The notes beneath the pieces are model-generated. The model ran no database searches, was not told the origin of the DNA, and saw only the letters and a list, made by a program, of their open reading frames with translations. Both the position numbers and the translations under genes were made by a program. This document shows, piece after piece, positions 23,901 to 38,900 of a stretch of DNA of 64,000 nucleotides. The stretch is from Lineus longissimus. Lineage: Eukaryota; Nemertea; Pilidiophora; Heteronemertea; Lineidae. The stretch spans positions 1,180,501 to 1,244,500 of the forward strand of contig NC_088311.1 of the NCBI RefSeq assembly GCF_910592395.1, read 5' to 3'. Every line of letters begins with the position of its first letter. Within the stretch, counting starts at the first letter, position 1.

Positions 23901-26900
23901 CAGTCGGTTGGTACTTAGAAAGTTATGTTATAATGCTTTTATGCATTATGGCCTAGATTTTATCATAGACAACTACCTTTATATGAAACATATCGAAATC
24001 TACTCTGTGCCTCTTTCCTTTTTGGTCGTGTGAAACGTATGGAAAAGGTAAGCTGATATGACATTCTGCAAAAAAAACATACGTTAAGCCAAATGGAAAG
24101 TGTGATCCTAGCTACAAATATAAACCTTATCCTCCCTGTAAAAGGATTCTGGGATCAGACAAGTAATAGTGAGAGCTGCGCAGAGAAATAACGAAGAACT
24201 GTCTGCAGAAGGCTGATGGCAAATATCTCCTTTGTTTGAGTTAATATTTGGGAGAGATGAGCTCTTTATCCGCTTTATGAGCAGTAAGTAACCGATGTCA
24301 TGGTCGCTTGCAAGGTTTAAATGGTCATTCGGCGCTGATCTTACTAGCCTGACTAGATATGTCGATCTACTCGTCCTGCATCATCGTCGCTGAGCTAACG
24401 GGGAATCTTAATCGCCTTTCGTCCAACATTTTGAACAACTAATGGATGTGGTCATTTTACCTCGCCCTTCGGACTACACTTCCTACGAGTGAGTTGAGAA
24501 CAGACTAATGCACCTATGCAATCGTCGGATCAGGATACTCTTTCAGCCATTACCCATTCTCCCGTAGAACTAAGAAAAGCAGCATGTCTACCTACATGAC
24601 TATGGACCAATTTTTATCAGGCCAAAGCTGGAGAAAACGTTGATGAAAGAATGCGATATGGAAGTGGTCAGCAAACAAACCCGATCAACCTCATATCAGA
24701 AGCCCGTGTTCTTTGCTAAACAAATATCTAGACTTACGTTCCTCAAAGATCCAGCCAGTACGAACTCTAGTCGTGTTCAGAAAGGATGGCTGATTATACT
24801 GGTACCACGGCTCTGTGTTGGCACCTGGTGTTTTGAATGGCGAATTTTGTCTATTGAAACACTTTGACTGTGCTTGTAAAAGGATACTCAGTCGTGAACC
24901 AACAGTTGCAACAAGGGACAGTTGCTGAATGGGTATCCAAACCTATGGTTAGGACTGACCCATTCTGAAAAGCTTCTCCTTGTAAGGTACCACTGTGATA
25001 TATTGATATGACCGATATCAATCTAACCATCTTGTATACGTGACAGGAAACCGCCTAGATGGTGATAGTTACTGATATACAGATACATGCAGATATTCAG
25101 TATTTGCAGCTTTAGTTTGGTGATTACTGGGGATATATATGCGCCTGCACCCATATGAAGTAGAAATTTCTCTCATCCGAATGCTAAAGTAAACCACATG
25201 TGCATTGAACAGCTCAAAATCTTCCGCAGGTGGCTGATGGATGCATGAGCAGCAACAAAGCAATTTCCTTTGGCGCCACTTGCAACTAGGCAAATAGGCA
25301 CGCCTTATAGGAGAATGGATTTCCATAACTTGGCACAAAATAATGAGAAGAAAGTGCTTTACCTAAGGTACACCATTAAGCGATAAGAACTCACACAAGT
25401 GTCGTTTTGAAAACAAACTGTCATCATCAGTTAATTCATCACACGTTACGGCGCTGAGATGTCTCTCAAAAGACATTGAAGAACCCCCACGGCGTTTTTT
25501 GAACAGTTTCACACTCCTGTACGTGACTTTCTTCACTTTGCTAGCATGTTCCTTGACTCCCTGCTGTCTTAGAGCCCTTCCCTACCATCAGCCTGACAAA
25601 TGGCTCATCTGAATGGCCGATTCTCTTGGCAGCTGATGATAAATACCCGGATCATCGGGCAGACGACATTGGTTTCGACAGACCTTAATGGCTTCCATAA
25701 GGATACTCCATTATCGGAAAATCATGTGCTTAGAAACTTTGTACCTGTGGCTGAATATGTATAACTTGACACATGCTTTAACAAGTGTTGTGGTATTGAA
25801 GTGCTCTTCACCTCAAAATGTAAATGCACTTTAGTACTTAGAGTGTCAAAAGATAATCGCCCTGTAATATCCTTTGCCGGTATATTTTTTAAAAGAAGAA
25901 CGTGGTCGTGTAAATTGTGGCCTGCAGTGGACAGGTACTTCATGCCACAATGTAATAATGATGTTAGATTCCTCCAGTTATATTATAGGTTTGTCCGTAT
26001 TCCTTGATTTTTACTCAATTCTTGATAACCTCTTCCAAGGGATGAGTTTCCCTGGCATGTACAGATGTACACGAGTTGACCTTTATTTAATCTTGTTGAC
26101 CATCAGTTAAAGCCATAAGATGTTGATTGTGGGTTAAATTACAAAACGTCATAACTTGGGACACTCAACAGAAGGTCTTATCTATTGAGATTTTTGCATC
26201 AACAGCGGACTTCTCTCGAAGTCCGAGGCGATTTCGTTCCGGCTGAAAGGAAATCCGGTGTATTGATATTCGGCTGGGCTCACACCATATTAACGATGGT
26301 CACTCAGGTTAAAGACTTGTGATAAGAAATTCGTTTCATCATCAGTGGAATATGTTCCGAATCGCATTACCAAGCTTTATGCACCGCCGTCCATTTCCGT
26401 CAGCCCGAAGTTAATCATATTTACAATATTGCCGTTACTGCGGGCCAAAGGCACCTAGCCGGAATGACTGCACGAGTTGGATGATACAGCGATGATTTGG
26501 GATGATTTGCATTATATAACAAGTAGACAAAAGTTCACTTTTTATCGTGTTTTAAATGTGCACTTCAGATAAACCGACACTCCCAGTCATCTGAAGATGA
26601 AATAAAGATGTTGAGAGAGTACACTCAAACAGATTCCAAACATGACACTGGCGTGTAGTCCGAGTCTGACTGTATTCGTGAGAACTGACAGATGCTGCTG
26701 ATCCGTTTGGTGAACTGTGAGACGCCACAGAGCTTCTCATGTACATCGTACAAGAAGTACCGTATAATTGGGTGAAGTTGGCCGAAGGGGTCCATCTAGA
26801 TGAGCACATCATCATCATCACTTGAATCATCATCTACATACATATATCATGAAGACAATAATGGAGACATGTCACCCCGAGAAACTCGTTTGAAACAAAT

Positions 26901-29900
26901 ATTACCTGCCCTTCTTCTGATAGACATCTCTGGAAAAGCAGATCTTTCATTTTCATTTTCATAGCAAACGAATATAAAATGGTCCACATTTAAAACATGA
27001 TAAAAATACGTTTTTTGTGCACCTGTTATTGACGGGCTATATCGTTGGCCGCAAACCTTAAAGATGCTCCTTTTCCAAGCCATTAATCATAAACCATATG
27101 GTACACTCACGCATTTCTGCGTGCTTTATATGGAGCTGATCATTAAGGCTGGGATTTCTACACTGTCTTCTCAGATTGATTGTAAAAGCTGAACATGGGA
27201 CTCGTTTAACGTTGAAAATGCCAAACGAGGATAAAGCCATCCACAGTAATGGACACTTAACCACGTTTTGAGCGCAATTTTTACCAACTGTTCTGTCTTG
27301 CATCGTGAAAAAACGCGACGCTGTCGCTTCTTGAAAGCATCCGGCAGCTGACTGCCAATCATTTAAAATGTTATATCAAAAAGTGGTACCGTCTCATCTT
27401 TCTATCGCTTCTATTGGCAGCAGATAATGAAGCCTCTGACTAAAAATAAATCGTCCGATAAGCGTTGTAGATAACCGAACCCTGAAATCACATCAGACTA
27501 TTATGGTGCCTAAAACTCGCACTATCCTTGACTGCTCCCCTTCCATTGGGTGTTCACCGCCGGCAACTCATTCCATACCAATCAGCGCCATTAAGTAAGT
27601 TACATAGATTGGCACGTCCAATAAAGTCAATGGGATAGAGCTAGGTGCGACAATTGGATGAGTGTTCAAGGAATACCAATGGTGGGCCGATAGCTTAAAG
27701 ATACCAATGGAAATTAGTTCCATCGACCATTCAGTGCTTTCCAAAGAAAGCGGTTTGATGAACATCCTGTTGTCCTTATCAACTCTGGAGACGGGACTAC
27801 TGCTTTCAACCTCTGTCGCTGTGGTTGCCATTAAGAAGAGGACTGACTGCTATAAGTGTTCATGGTAAACGTTCTATTAGGTATTCACATCAGGTGCTTA
27901 TAGCTTATGTCCACTCTCTTGTCTGCCTTCAAAGAGAATGGCCATCAAACTTGCCTTTCCTAATTCAATGACGGTAATGGCTTAAACGCGTGCCTGAAAT
28001 GGGAATGAACTTCGAAACCTTAAACACATTTCCTGACTATATTTTGTAAAAACTTACAAACTACCTCCTGGCGCAGGACATACTACCGGCAGTTTGGGTG
28101 ATAAAGTGGGCTTTTCAGTAGACCTAAGAAGTGCAGATATGTGGTAGATACCGTGTTGTCCAATCTGGCATCGACTTGATACATTCTCTGGACCATAATA
28201 CAAACCTTGGTCAACTGACAACGTGTCCAGCGGCATTTCATTTTGAGACTTGATGCTGAGCCTTCTACGTTCAGTAAATCCCTAAGTCCCCATCATTGCT
28301 CCCGTTTGACCATTCGTCCCATGGCCCACCATCGGACTCATCTCCAGCTCCTCACCTTGTTATTACCCAATCACTTACAAGTATTCCGACGGGCGGATCA
28401 CTGTCATTATCTTCATGTCTGACGGTGCAAAGAAAAATAATCTCTAAATGAACCTGATAGGTCTGGAGGGACCAGATGACGTGAGCTGAATTCCCGTCTC
28501 CTGCCTTAAAGGTGATTCTGGTAGAATGTGTTTGAAAGTACCATCTCACTGGCGGAGAATCACGGTGATTATTATTCTGTGAACAGAAACAACGAATAAG
28601 AAAGATACTTATTCTAGTATATTTGGAAAAAAACAGTCAGCAGTTGTCACTTAAACTAATCATACTTGCTAATCTCACTTGTTAGCTCACTTGCAATAAC
28701 TGCTCAATCTAACGCAATAATAGCATCGCCATGCCAATATGTCTATGAACGGAAGAGAACCACCTTCCTCCCTGGAAAATACCTGTCTGCCCTGCTTCCC
28801 TTAGTTTAGGAAGAGCCCTTTCGTGTCACCGCGACATCTCATATCACGGCCACAGGTGGCTTCCGTTTAATCCAGTGGCATGACATAAAGTATTGGCATA
28901 ACAGTCATTTATCATCTTCAGTCATTTAGGCCTATATAAAAGACATAAACATCAGCATTCCTTTAGAAATTGACCGTTCTAGTCATGTTGAAGCTTTCCA
29001 GAGATCTAATTAAATCATTGTGCAATACTGACGAACGAAATGTGTCAATCACCACTTATCTTGCAAAAAACCAAACCAATGATCCCAGTCCTGGAGGCGC
29101 CATTCCGGTGTCTCAGATGACCGTTCATGCAAAGAAGCCATTGTATGGTGCCCGACATGCAAATGGATTGGATGTAGGGATTCACCTGAACTGTTCAACT
29201 GTTGATTAGAAATCAGATCTTGGATTCTGTAAGAGAGAGTAATTCGGCCACAGTGGTGATATTTAAGTCGTCGTGTAAATGAAGTGACATGAGCTTGGAT
29301 ATTGACGTTGCATTTCATCAGCCGGGACATCAATGGCAGCACAGATTTACCATTTCTTGGGATGTCTTCCTTGATTGATCTCCACCCCGGCATCTTGTTA
29401 TTCAGTTGGTCCGCAATATAATGCCCTTTTGAACTTTACTTGAGGGCGAAAACACTATTCTGTTATTCTGTCTTCGTTCCCTTTTTGTTACTCGATCAAC
29501 ATGATTCAATAAACCACTATAGATAATTGAGATTCCTTCCATCTAGTTGTCACTAAAACCAATTCTTCTGTTACGTCCAATATCACCGACCACTTTTATC
29601 TAGATTGCCTCCATTTGCCTTCCAATGGTGACCAAGTAAAGTGACCATAATGTGGATCGAAAATCCGATAAAAAAACTAGAAGATGACCACATGAGTGAA
29701 GCTATCTCGAAATGTAAAGTTAGGCTAAGGACAGTCCTGATTTTTTGCATTGACCATGAAGCTGACGCACGTCGTATGTTTGAAAGCCATAGCATTTTTA
29801 TGAATCAGATTGTAGAATACGTAAAGAGAACAAAATGAATGGTGGATCGGTCGGCTTTTTTTTTTGAAAATTACAGACGAAAGTTGTCAGCGTATTAGCT

Positions 29901-32900
29901 TTGACCATAATCTTGACTCTGCTTTGACCATGCCTTCTAACTAATGAGTGCCAAGCTGCCAAGGACAGTGGCTTATGGGTACCTACCCATCAAGAACAAT
30001 TTTTCACAAGGTCTTGAATTGGACATGGAGCACTTCAAGCAGGTGCTCTGCTTCATGGAAAGGCGTCCTCGCTTTATATGACAGTGTCGCAGTCACTTGC
30101 TTATTCAGTGGGGTTTTTTTTATTGAGAGCATCTCTTTGAAAAATTGTTTAGTTCGCTACAGGGCTATGTTTTTTCTGGAAAGAACACACAGACTTGTCA
30201 ACATTCTCCCTGCTGATGAAAGAACGAGGCCTCTACATCGATCGAATGCTTCTGTCACAGCATGAAATAATGATAACAAAAGGAAAGATAACTTTTTTGT
30301 CAACTTTTACCATGTATCGGTATTTATTTATTTCATATCGGAAAGTGTCATTATCGGAAATTAGTTCATGTGAAATAATAGCCAATTCAAATAGTACAGA
30401 ATGTTTGAGGCCATTATTCAACATCGTTGGAACTCTCGAGGGTATGCACTGGATAGGCATGTACTTGTTGATTAGATCGTTATTAGACTGTAACCTTGTA
30501 CACGCAGTGCCTCTGACGACGAAGCAAGAACGGAAGGTGTGCGATGTTAACTATAAACGCTGTTCGGGTTGTTTTCACCTCTACATTTCTAAAACACTCT
30601 GCTATGTAATATAAATAAAGATTTAACTATTAAAAAAAGTGAATCATGCTGTAGGAATTCAGTGGTCATGCAGATTGAGATGGTTGTATTTCTCCTTCGA
30701 ATAAAGTTTTAGCCATATCATCAAGAGATAGGAAACATTTGCCAACGTTTGATTGATTACGCGTTTTGTTTGCTTACGGTAATAGTCGATCATCGGCTGC
30801 AGAATCCGTTTGTGTTGTTGAAACACGCAAGAAAATTGACTCCAAACCAATTTGCCATTAGTTTTACGAGAGTATTATGACTTCGGAAGCCCAGCCCTAA
30901 TTACAGAGAAAGTTAAAATTGTTTTATTAGTGCATGCCTTCCAAGCGCAAATCGATATGGAGACTTCTTACCAAACACGCATGTTGATGAAGTTTAATGA
31001 GATTATTCTTAAATCTAAATTCAAGAATTTACTTATCAAATCCATACCTAAGATAATCTGAATGATATGATCATCAAGTGGGTCTATCCGTGATTAATGT
31101 CAGTAGATTTTCTACGTTCCAAAGGTTATTTGGTTCAAAATTCATGTTTCGTTTCGAAAATCTAATAGCATTACCATGTTTTCACTCCACCGAGTGTAAT
31201 GCAAGGACACACTCATTGAAGTTGCCACCATTTTTTTCTCCGTGCTCTTTTTCCGTCACGTCGGGGTTACTAATGTGTTCTATTGATTAAGTTATCAAAG
31301 GTGATTTATGTTCAAAGATCTCAATGGGTATTTGAAAATCACTCAGGGTATGTGTACTTATTGGTAAGACTTCGCAAATACGGTAGAAGTTTATAAACGT
31401 CATATCAAAACCACATCGTTCTTCGTCAAATGAACTGTCACTTCTTTCGTCTACTTGATATCTACTGTTAATTATATTCTTTTTCTACATCGATGCTACT
31501 ATATATCTAACCAAGAACGATTTAATGTGCCACATGGTCGTGATTACCATAAAATCACACAGTCTATGAAAGCTAACCAAATTTGATATCGATGTACACA
31601 GCAGCACAATCACAGACAATTTGTGATGGAAATAGCAATATGCATTATTTATCGCTCTGTTGTTTAGCTCCAACAAATTTTTGTGTTTGGGTATGTAGGA
31701 TAGCCAAGAATAATCGGAATTTCGCATCACTTATGTTACTGATATCAATCGAATATCGATAGTTTTCTTTACAATGGGGCTGCCATTTCGCTTAACCTCT
31801 AACATTTCCTTTTTCAACAGACCAAATTTGGAATGATCACTGAAGCACCAAAACTCATTCTGCCACTCCTGGTGTCTCCTTACTGAAGCATCAAAGCTCC
31901 TGGTTCTTAATTTTCCTCCTGATTCTTTACCAGCTCACCGTGAAGTACAAGTAACCCATGTCAGGTATCGTTTAACCTAAACATAACTAACGCATTAACA
32001 TCATCTTAGTACTCTCATTCACTGTTTGCTTTATGTAAACTTTGACATTGTGGGCTGATACCAAGATCAGGAGGAGGCTTGGAGCAGTAGTAGAAGACAT
32101 GGAGAGCTTCATTAATCCGCCAGAAGGGCTGACTACTGAAAGGTTTCAACAATCAATATTTCTAAGTCCTTTTGACGACTGATTGAGCACTTCGCAAATT
32201 GGAAAAATGAACTTTAACTTTGATGTAGGCTAATCCAGGATCAACGAAATCTTGGAATCTCGATGGCAAGGTCACGGTTGCGTACTAAGTTATTACGTTT
32301 TGTTGCAACATCTCTTATGTGCTCTAACAAATGACTTTGACTGTCACCCGAAGAGTTGGGGAATTAACTCTGGCTTTTTCTCAAATCTTGGTGATAAGGT
32401 GAATGTCCTCAGAAGTGCATTGCCTGCCTGCGTTTTGAATAGGCAGTTCGAGAGCTAAATGACCCAATACTTCTACTGACAGGTGAATACCTGGCGCCAG
32501 ATGAGCCTTGTTTCTATGACCCCCAAATACCATTATTTCAGGAACATGAGAGTTCATGCCTTATTGATTTCGAGGAATCGAAACTTGTAACAATGATAAC
32601 AGTCACTTGCCGCTCTTTCTGTCAATTCCACATAAAGTATGTTATATCATTCGATTACAAGTGAATGTCTGAAACAGACAGGTTTATTCTCTTATAATTG
32701 CATAATTGCAAAAGGTCTGCCTGTCTTCGCATGTACATGTATAACTATAAATGTACAAGTCATCAAATGAGCAATATCCAAAAGTTGTGAGTCGGCTTTT
32801 AAAGTCAGATGTCTCGTCTTTAAACGGCACTGCTGGCCATCTGTCAGAACCAGGCATCGAGGCACTTGTCTTTTTAAACACTGCTCTCTATCGTTCGTTC

Positions 32901-35900
32901 TGGCATAAAGAGTTCCTAGATACTTATTTAGTACACAGCTAGCTGTCAATGCCAGATAAAGGATTCTCCCCTTTTGAGATTTTTCATTTATCTTCCTGCA
33001 ATACAGAAAAACCTGTTCCTGATTATGTGTCGGGCATGACATCCTCTTCTAGTTTTGTTTAGACCCCCGTGAGACACGTCAAAGCCAAACCTTCAAGCAG
33101 GACGGTAAATCACATTCTATTGCCAAGCCCTCTTCTATTTCCTTGAGGACGTTGACGGCTTAAGAACGGAAATGATACGGCGGTCATTGTATGTTTATCA
33201 TGACACTTGATAGCCGCCATTACGATAAGGAGATGCCCATCACACCATTATAGTTCTGTCCGGGTCCATGAAGGCTGCGACTGGGTCATTTCATGTGTGG
33301 TGACCAACGACAAGGGATTATATTGCTGATGTAGGCTGAAACCCTGCAACAACTCAAGATTGAGACGAGAAACTCGATATCTTCATATGGCCGTTGATAA
33401 TTTACCGGTAGCACTCCACCCCAAAAAAACACTGTCCCGCGTAATAATGCAGGTTGAATCCCCAAAATTGGCTTTATTTTGTTCCACCCAGGGAAAAAGT
33501 TGGTGCTTTCCGGAACCTAATGTCAAATGTGATACCGTCATTACCGTCAGTACTGGTAATCAGATCATGGCGATATTAATGCCCTGCATTGCTAAGGTTG
33601 TAATGTGAAGGGACACTAAATGGCATATTTCTACGATAGTGACTGGTAGCTGGTGGAAAAAGCACATTGCATCCGGTACCGGTACTATTAATTAGGTCTA
33701 ATATGGATGGAGGTGCATCCTGGCAAACCATTACTAAAAAATCATAATTCTCCTGTCTCCTGTTTCCTGAGGACAGGGCAGGTTGCAGGCCATTCAGCTA
33801 GTCGCAGCCGCAGAAGCCTTGTACCCTTTTCGAATACTGTTCGCCTGCGATATGGACAGCAGCCATCGAAACCTTCTTGAAGATTTTGTAAAGTTATCTG
33901 CAACGGTGCGGATCATAGCAGAAGGAAGCGGCGGATTCACTTCTGTCTGAAGCCATGCGCGTGCCCATCCTCTTTAAGTTTAAAGTGACATGGTTAGCGC
34001 AGAAATAAGATGCTTGAGGACTCTGCGCCCGTCATCGCAAATCATAGACGTAAAAAATATGTTACTGCTTGCTACGGTATCGAACGGTAATTGAGCCTCC
34101 AAGTGAAGACACGCACTGGTCGAAATCAGCAACTCTCACTGGCAGTTCTTCAAATCTATGGTATTAACATGATGCTGGCCGGTATCGTTTATGTAATTGT
34201 GACAAACTGTGACGCACAACGCTACAAAAGTGTTGGTGTTCGCAAACTAGGCTTTGCACTGTGATGCCCTGTTTTATCTGTGGAAACGATGATGTCGAGG
34301 AATTTTGCCGTGCTATTAGTTTGAATAGCTTCCCGTCACAACGGTAATAGATAACGCAGCGATCATTCACTCGGCTTACTGAGATGGACAATGACATTCC
34401 TTCGTGATGAGGAATAATAATCGAAATTGATGCATCGTGAGTGATAGAAACCTGTCTCGCTGCCGGCTGGCAGCCGACTAATGACATTATCCAATCCCCG
34501 CTGGAGTGAGGCAGCAAAACGAGCTGCCGTGCCTTCGGCGGGTTCGGTCTGAAAAAAAGGAACTATTTGGCTGAAGACATATGATTCAGTGGACGTGTGG
34601 ACCAGCAAGGTTATTTCTTTTGTGTATCTAGCATCGGCAAATAAATCTCCAGGATGATCGATGACGAAAATGATCAAATAACCTTCGCGGTCAACAAATC
34701 AGAAGAGGGAAGTTGGATAATTGCTTGACAACCATGTTGAATGCATTGAGTATGATGCTGTTTCATCTTTTGTATGTTTTAAAAGTGATTCTGACTTATG
34801 TAGATCGCATAGACATCCATGGATTGGGTATTTGGTTTGGCGTAGCAGATGTAAATAATCAATCATCAATCTTGAAAAACCTCTATAAAAAAAGGTATGA
34901 TGAAAATATCGGAACCCCCCCCCCCCCGTGGTGCTGATCAAATGATTTGTATATGAAATGCATCACACCCGGATCACACTGCCACATTTATTGAGCAAAT
35001 CAAAACTAATCAAATGCTGGTCTCGTTGAAGAACCTCGCGAAAAATGTATCTTTCCTTGGTGGCCTTTTCATCAGACGGACATGAAGGACGACGAATTCT
35101 ACTGATAATTGCTACTTTAGAATTTCACTTAAACCTGCACTGAGACAGGTTGAAATTAATTAGAAGAAGCGATTCGCATCAATCATTTAATGAAGAACGA
35201 ATTGTCACTTAGATATTAAATTTCACAATTTGAGTGAACAGCTCTCCTTTTGAATGAGAATTGATGACAGGCAGTATCGCTTTGTTAACGCGTTGGGCGA
35301 TCTTGGAATGTGTCCTTGAGGATGAGACAAATCTCTGCGTAGGAAGCTTTCAGCCTATTTGTGTCGATGAGCATCCAACCCTGGTATGATTCATCACCAT
35401 GTATGCTTACTATAACTGTACTAACCACAAAAGCATTCTCGATTTATTCTGTCAGGAACTGCAACCTGCGAGGCGTCATTAAGTTCTTACGAGCCATCTT
35501 TTGCCTGGCGTAAATCGTCCTCAGTATAATGGCAACCTTTATCGATTTGTTTCCGCCGACATTGATCATATACATTTAACAAAAGCGATACAAACCCTGG
35601 CAAACCATTCAAACAAGCCAAACCAGCGCGCGTTCCCTTAAAATCACTGAACATCATCATTACATCTATCAGTCCGAGGCAAGCCGCACCTTACCTTTAA
35701 CCTACTCGACCATCTTCTTTCAACCATGATTGCTGATAATACAAGTAGCAACTTATGATTAACTTCGGTATGTCATTTTGTAAGAGCATCTTTACTTGAT
35801 CTCGAGAAGGTTCAGCGTACTTATTCTTCACGTTACATTTCTGGCTTTTGCCCTGGAACTGATAAAAGATTACCTTGCAGCAACGTTGGAGTGATTATCT

Positions 35901-38900
35901 GCGAATTTTTAGTTTATGAGAAAAGTGGGAATGGGAGTCGTTTATACAAGATAAGGGAACACTACCTCGAGTTCTTGGGTCATGCTTGCTTACCCTTGGT
36001 TCAAATCAACCTCAATATCATACACAATTTCTCGACAGGACAACATTTCACCATTATTAATCGCTGTGCGCAAACAAGGTAAAATATGTGTGTTTTTCTT
36101 GTGCGTGTGTTCCTCTTGTGCAGGTTGCTTCTTGAAAGCACCATTTTCTGTTGTTTCCATCGGATGCTTACTGATTAGTCAAAAAGGCATGAAACAAGTT
36201 CCTCCATCTTTAGATATTGGTTAACGAACACATATCCTTGTGTCTCGTTGGCTGAAATATGTGACAGTTAGTAGTGGTGTAAACGCCGATCCTTTGCTTA
36301 TCATCCGTTCGTAATAGCCAGTTGCCAAGGACGCCAGCCATTTTTCTCTCATATCACCTCGATGCGAATAAGTGCGCAATATAGCAGCTGCTTATCGGCA
36401 AATGGTACATTACAATATTGGTTATTTTACAAAAAGTACGTTCAGGCGAGTGCGTCCGTGACACTAATTGGTGGATGGTTCACCAACACATACCAAGACT
36501 ACACTCAGTTGACACTGATTTGTAAAAACCCGAAAATCTGAGGAACTGGTGTACTGTCAGTTACTTGAAAGTGGCGGTTCTGCGTCGATTATAGACAAAG
36601 CAATCATTGGACAAGCTCTGCATGCTAATATACCGATACCACCTTGAGGCCACTCAATACATCCGTCGGTGAAGTTTTTCATAGATCATCGCATGTTCGA
36701 ATGACAGGTAGTAGAAGATGAAGGCTGAAAACCAATTGCAGAATGTTCCCCCTGTCGCCCAAAGGAATCCTCTTGGATCGGTTTGATGAAAGAGGTTAGG
36801 CTGATACCACGTCCGATGGTTTATATCCTGTCCTAGGGGAGAACGTGATAACTTGATGTGACCATGATAGTGAAGTTGGGGGCATATCGCACCGAGGATA
36901 TCACCGGACTCAAAAACACCTGGCTGCACTCGTACAAGTAGATATCCTCAAAACTGCTAACTTGCGTTAAAAAAACATCTGACTCCTTCCTGCAGAAACA
37001 TGCAGATATCGTGTTTAGCATTGTGTTGTTCCGTTGTTGGTGTATTGGCACTGATGCGGTTTGCTATGGGTTTGCCTGGCGGCTGTAGTAATCAGTTGGT
37101 TTACTGTTGTTCTGGGGGTATCCAGTACGAAAAATGCCCAACCTGTGATAGTGTTGTATGCCCGACCGAAGCTGAGATTGTTGCATGCTTTGCGTACATC
37201 TTTATCTGGAGATGGGTCAAACAAAATGGTTAACAAGGAACAAGCACTCACCTTGTAAACTATTCGGTTTGCAACAATACCTCAGCTTTAATAGACTGTG
37301 AGAGGGAACGGCCTTTTAACTGAAAGATATTTGTAATCATCTTCAGGAATATTTGAAATTTTTGATTGATGTTTCTTCAGCAGGAATCTTTCAAAACTTT
37401 TGTCGATTTTACTATCATTGCATGATTGTGGAGCATCTTTATGCCCCTCCTTTGCATCAAGGTATGGTAAGTGTGCTGATTGCCACGTCTTGTCTAAAAG
37501 CACCCTAACTCGATATTCATTGTTTATGAAGAGATAAACACCTGTGACCAATTTCTGTGCTATACCCACTGCACAAATGGCAAGGACGTTTTTATGGACG
37601 GATTGAGCCAGTTTAAGACAGTCTACCAGTTGCATGCAGGTGACATTGGGACAAATAACCGTGGTCGGCAAAATGGATATCTCGAAGGAGAGAATCTGCA
37701 ATGGGCAATTATCAACGGGTTTTGTTGATTCATCTCGGCATTTGAAGACGACCGTCAGCAACTCATTTTTAGGCCACGTTGTATTTTCGCAGGACTACGC
37801 TGTCGTGTAATTGAACCTCCGTACATGGATGCTGGAGACGCCCATTGTAATATCCGTTGTGATGGCAGCGACTTGCTGTAAAAACGAACCAAAATGCCCT
37901 GGGTTGTTGTATTTGCTTTTGATATCTATTCATGCTCTTGCACACGATTTGTTGTAATCTGCAATAAGTGGTTCTGATGTATTCCATAAAATTTGATATA
38001 TCCGACAAGCTCTTGATTCAACAAATATGGATTTTGTTTCGAGTTCCACAAAACAGACAACCCCAGGAACCAGACAAACATTGAATAAGCATTAAAGAAT
38101 TAGACTTATTTTTACCAGTTGAAATTAATCAATAGGAATATATAGTCATTTTCAGATTAAAATTACTGGTGATGAAAGGTAGCTGTTTCCAGCAAACTAC
38201 AAGGCCCTAATACGACAAGATCCTAATTGTTGGTGTCAGGCATGTGGTCATAAGAACACCATTAGATTAAGGGTCGATTTTAAAATTGAAATTGCTGTCG
38301 CTCGATAATCGCAAGGCTGAGTATTAGGTGTTCTGGGACTTAATTGGTGGGCAACATCTTAAACATGTTTGCGACTGTCGACTTCTTTACACGTACAGCA
38401 GGAAGTAAGAATCTTCACACTTCAACTTTTCACAAGTCTCGCTCTGCCAATTTAATAAAAGTTCTTCAGCTCATCACTTATGCCAATAACATGAGGAGCT
38501 AGGGTGCTCTTCTAGTGACTTTTTTAATTAAACCGACATCGGGATTAACTTGTCGGTGTCAATAGCAGACCAGATGAGAGACAATTCATAATCTGCAGCC
38601 ATTTTGGAAAAAGCAGCGCGATATTGACGTATCAGTAGAGCTCGGATTTCAAGGTGTGTCTCACTCGTGATTAACTTCTGGGGCATGCTTGCAGCTTAAC
38701 ACTACTCTCTTTCATCACCTGCTTCACCTGCTTCTACCGCTACAATACAGTCATGCAAAGAGGTGCCTTAATTAGAAGTTGATCTCCAGCTAATTTACGT
38801 ACATATGTCGGCAGTGTTTCTTTCAGAGTTATATCTTCATATGCATCGTTAATACGAAGGATAACTCTATAAATTCCATACTAAGGTTCTGATGTCGGCC

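Noticed and set aside
29049-29393. Minus-strand open reading of 114 codons, considered as a transposon fragment
   Set aside because: No reverse transcriptase, integrase or transposase motif is visible.
30195-30614. Plus-strand open reading of 139 codons followed by AATAAA
   Set aside because: No domain or signal is evident. The AATAAA in an A/T-rich stretch is weak support.
37288-37761. Minus-strand open reading of 157 codons in GPCR intron 1
   Set aside because: It begins at TTG with no suitable ATG, shows no motif and has no matching splice signals. It is near the longest expected by chance in this much A/T-rich DNA.
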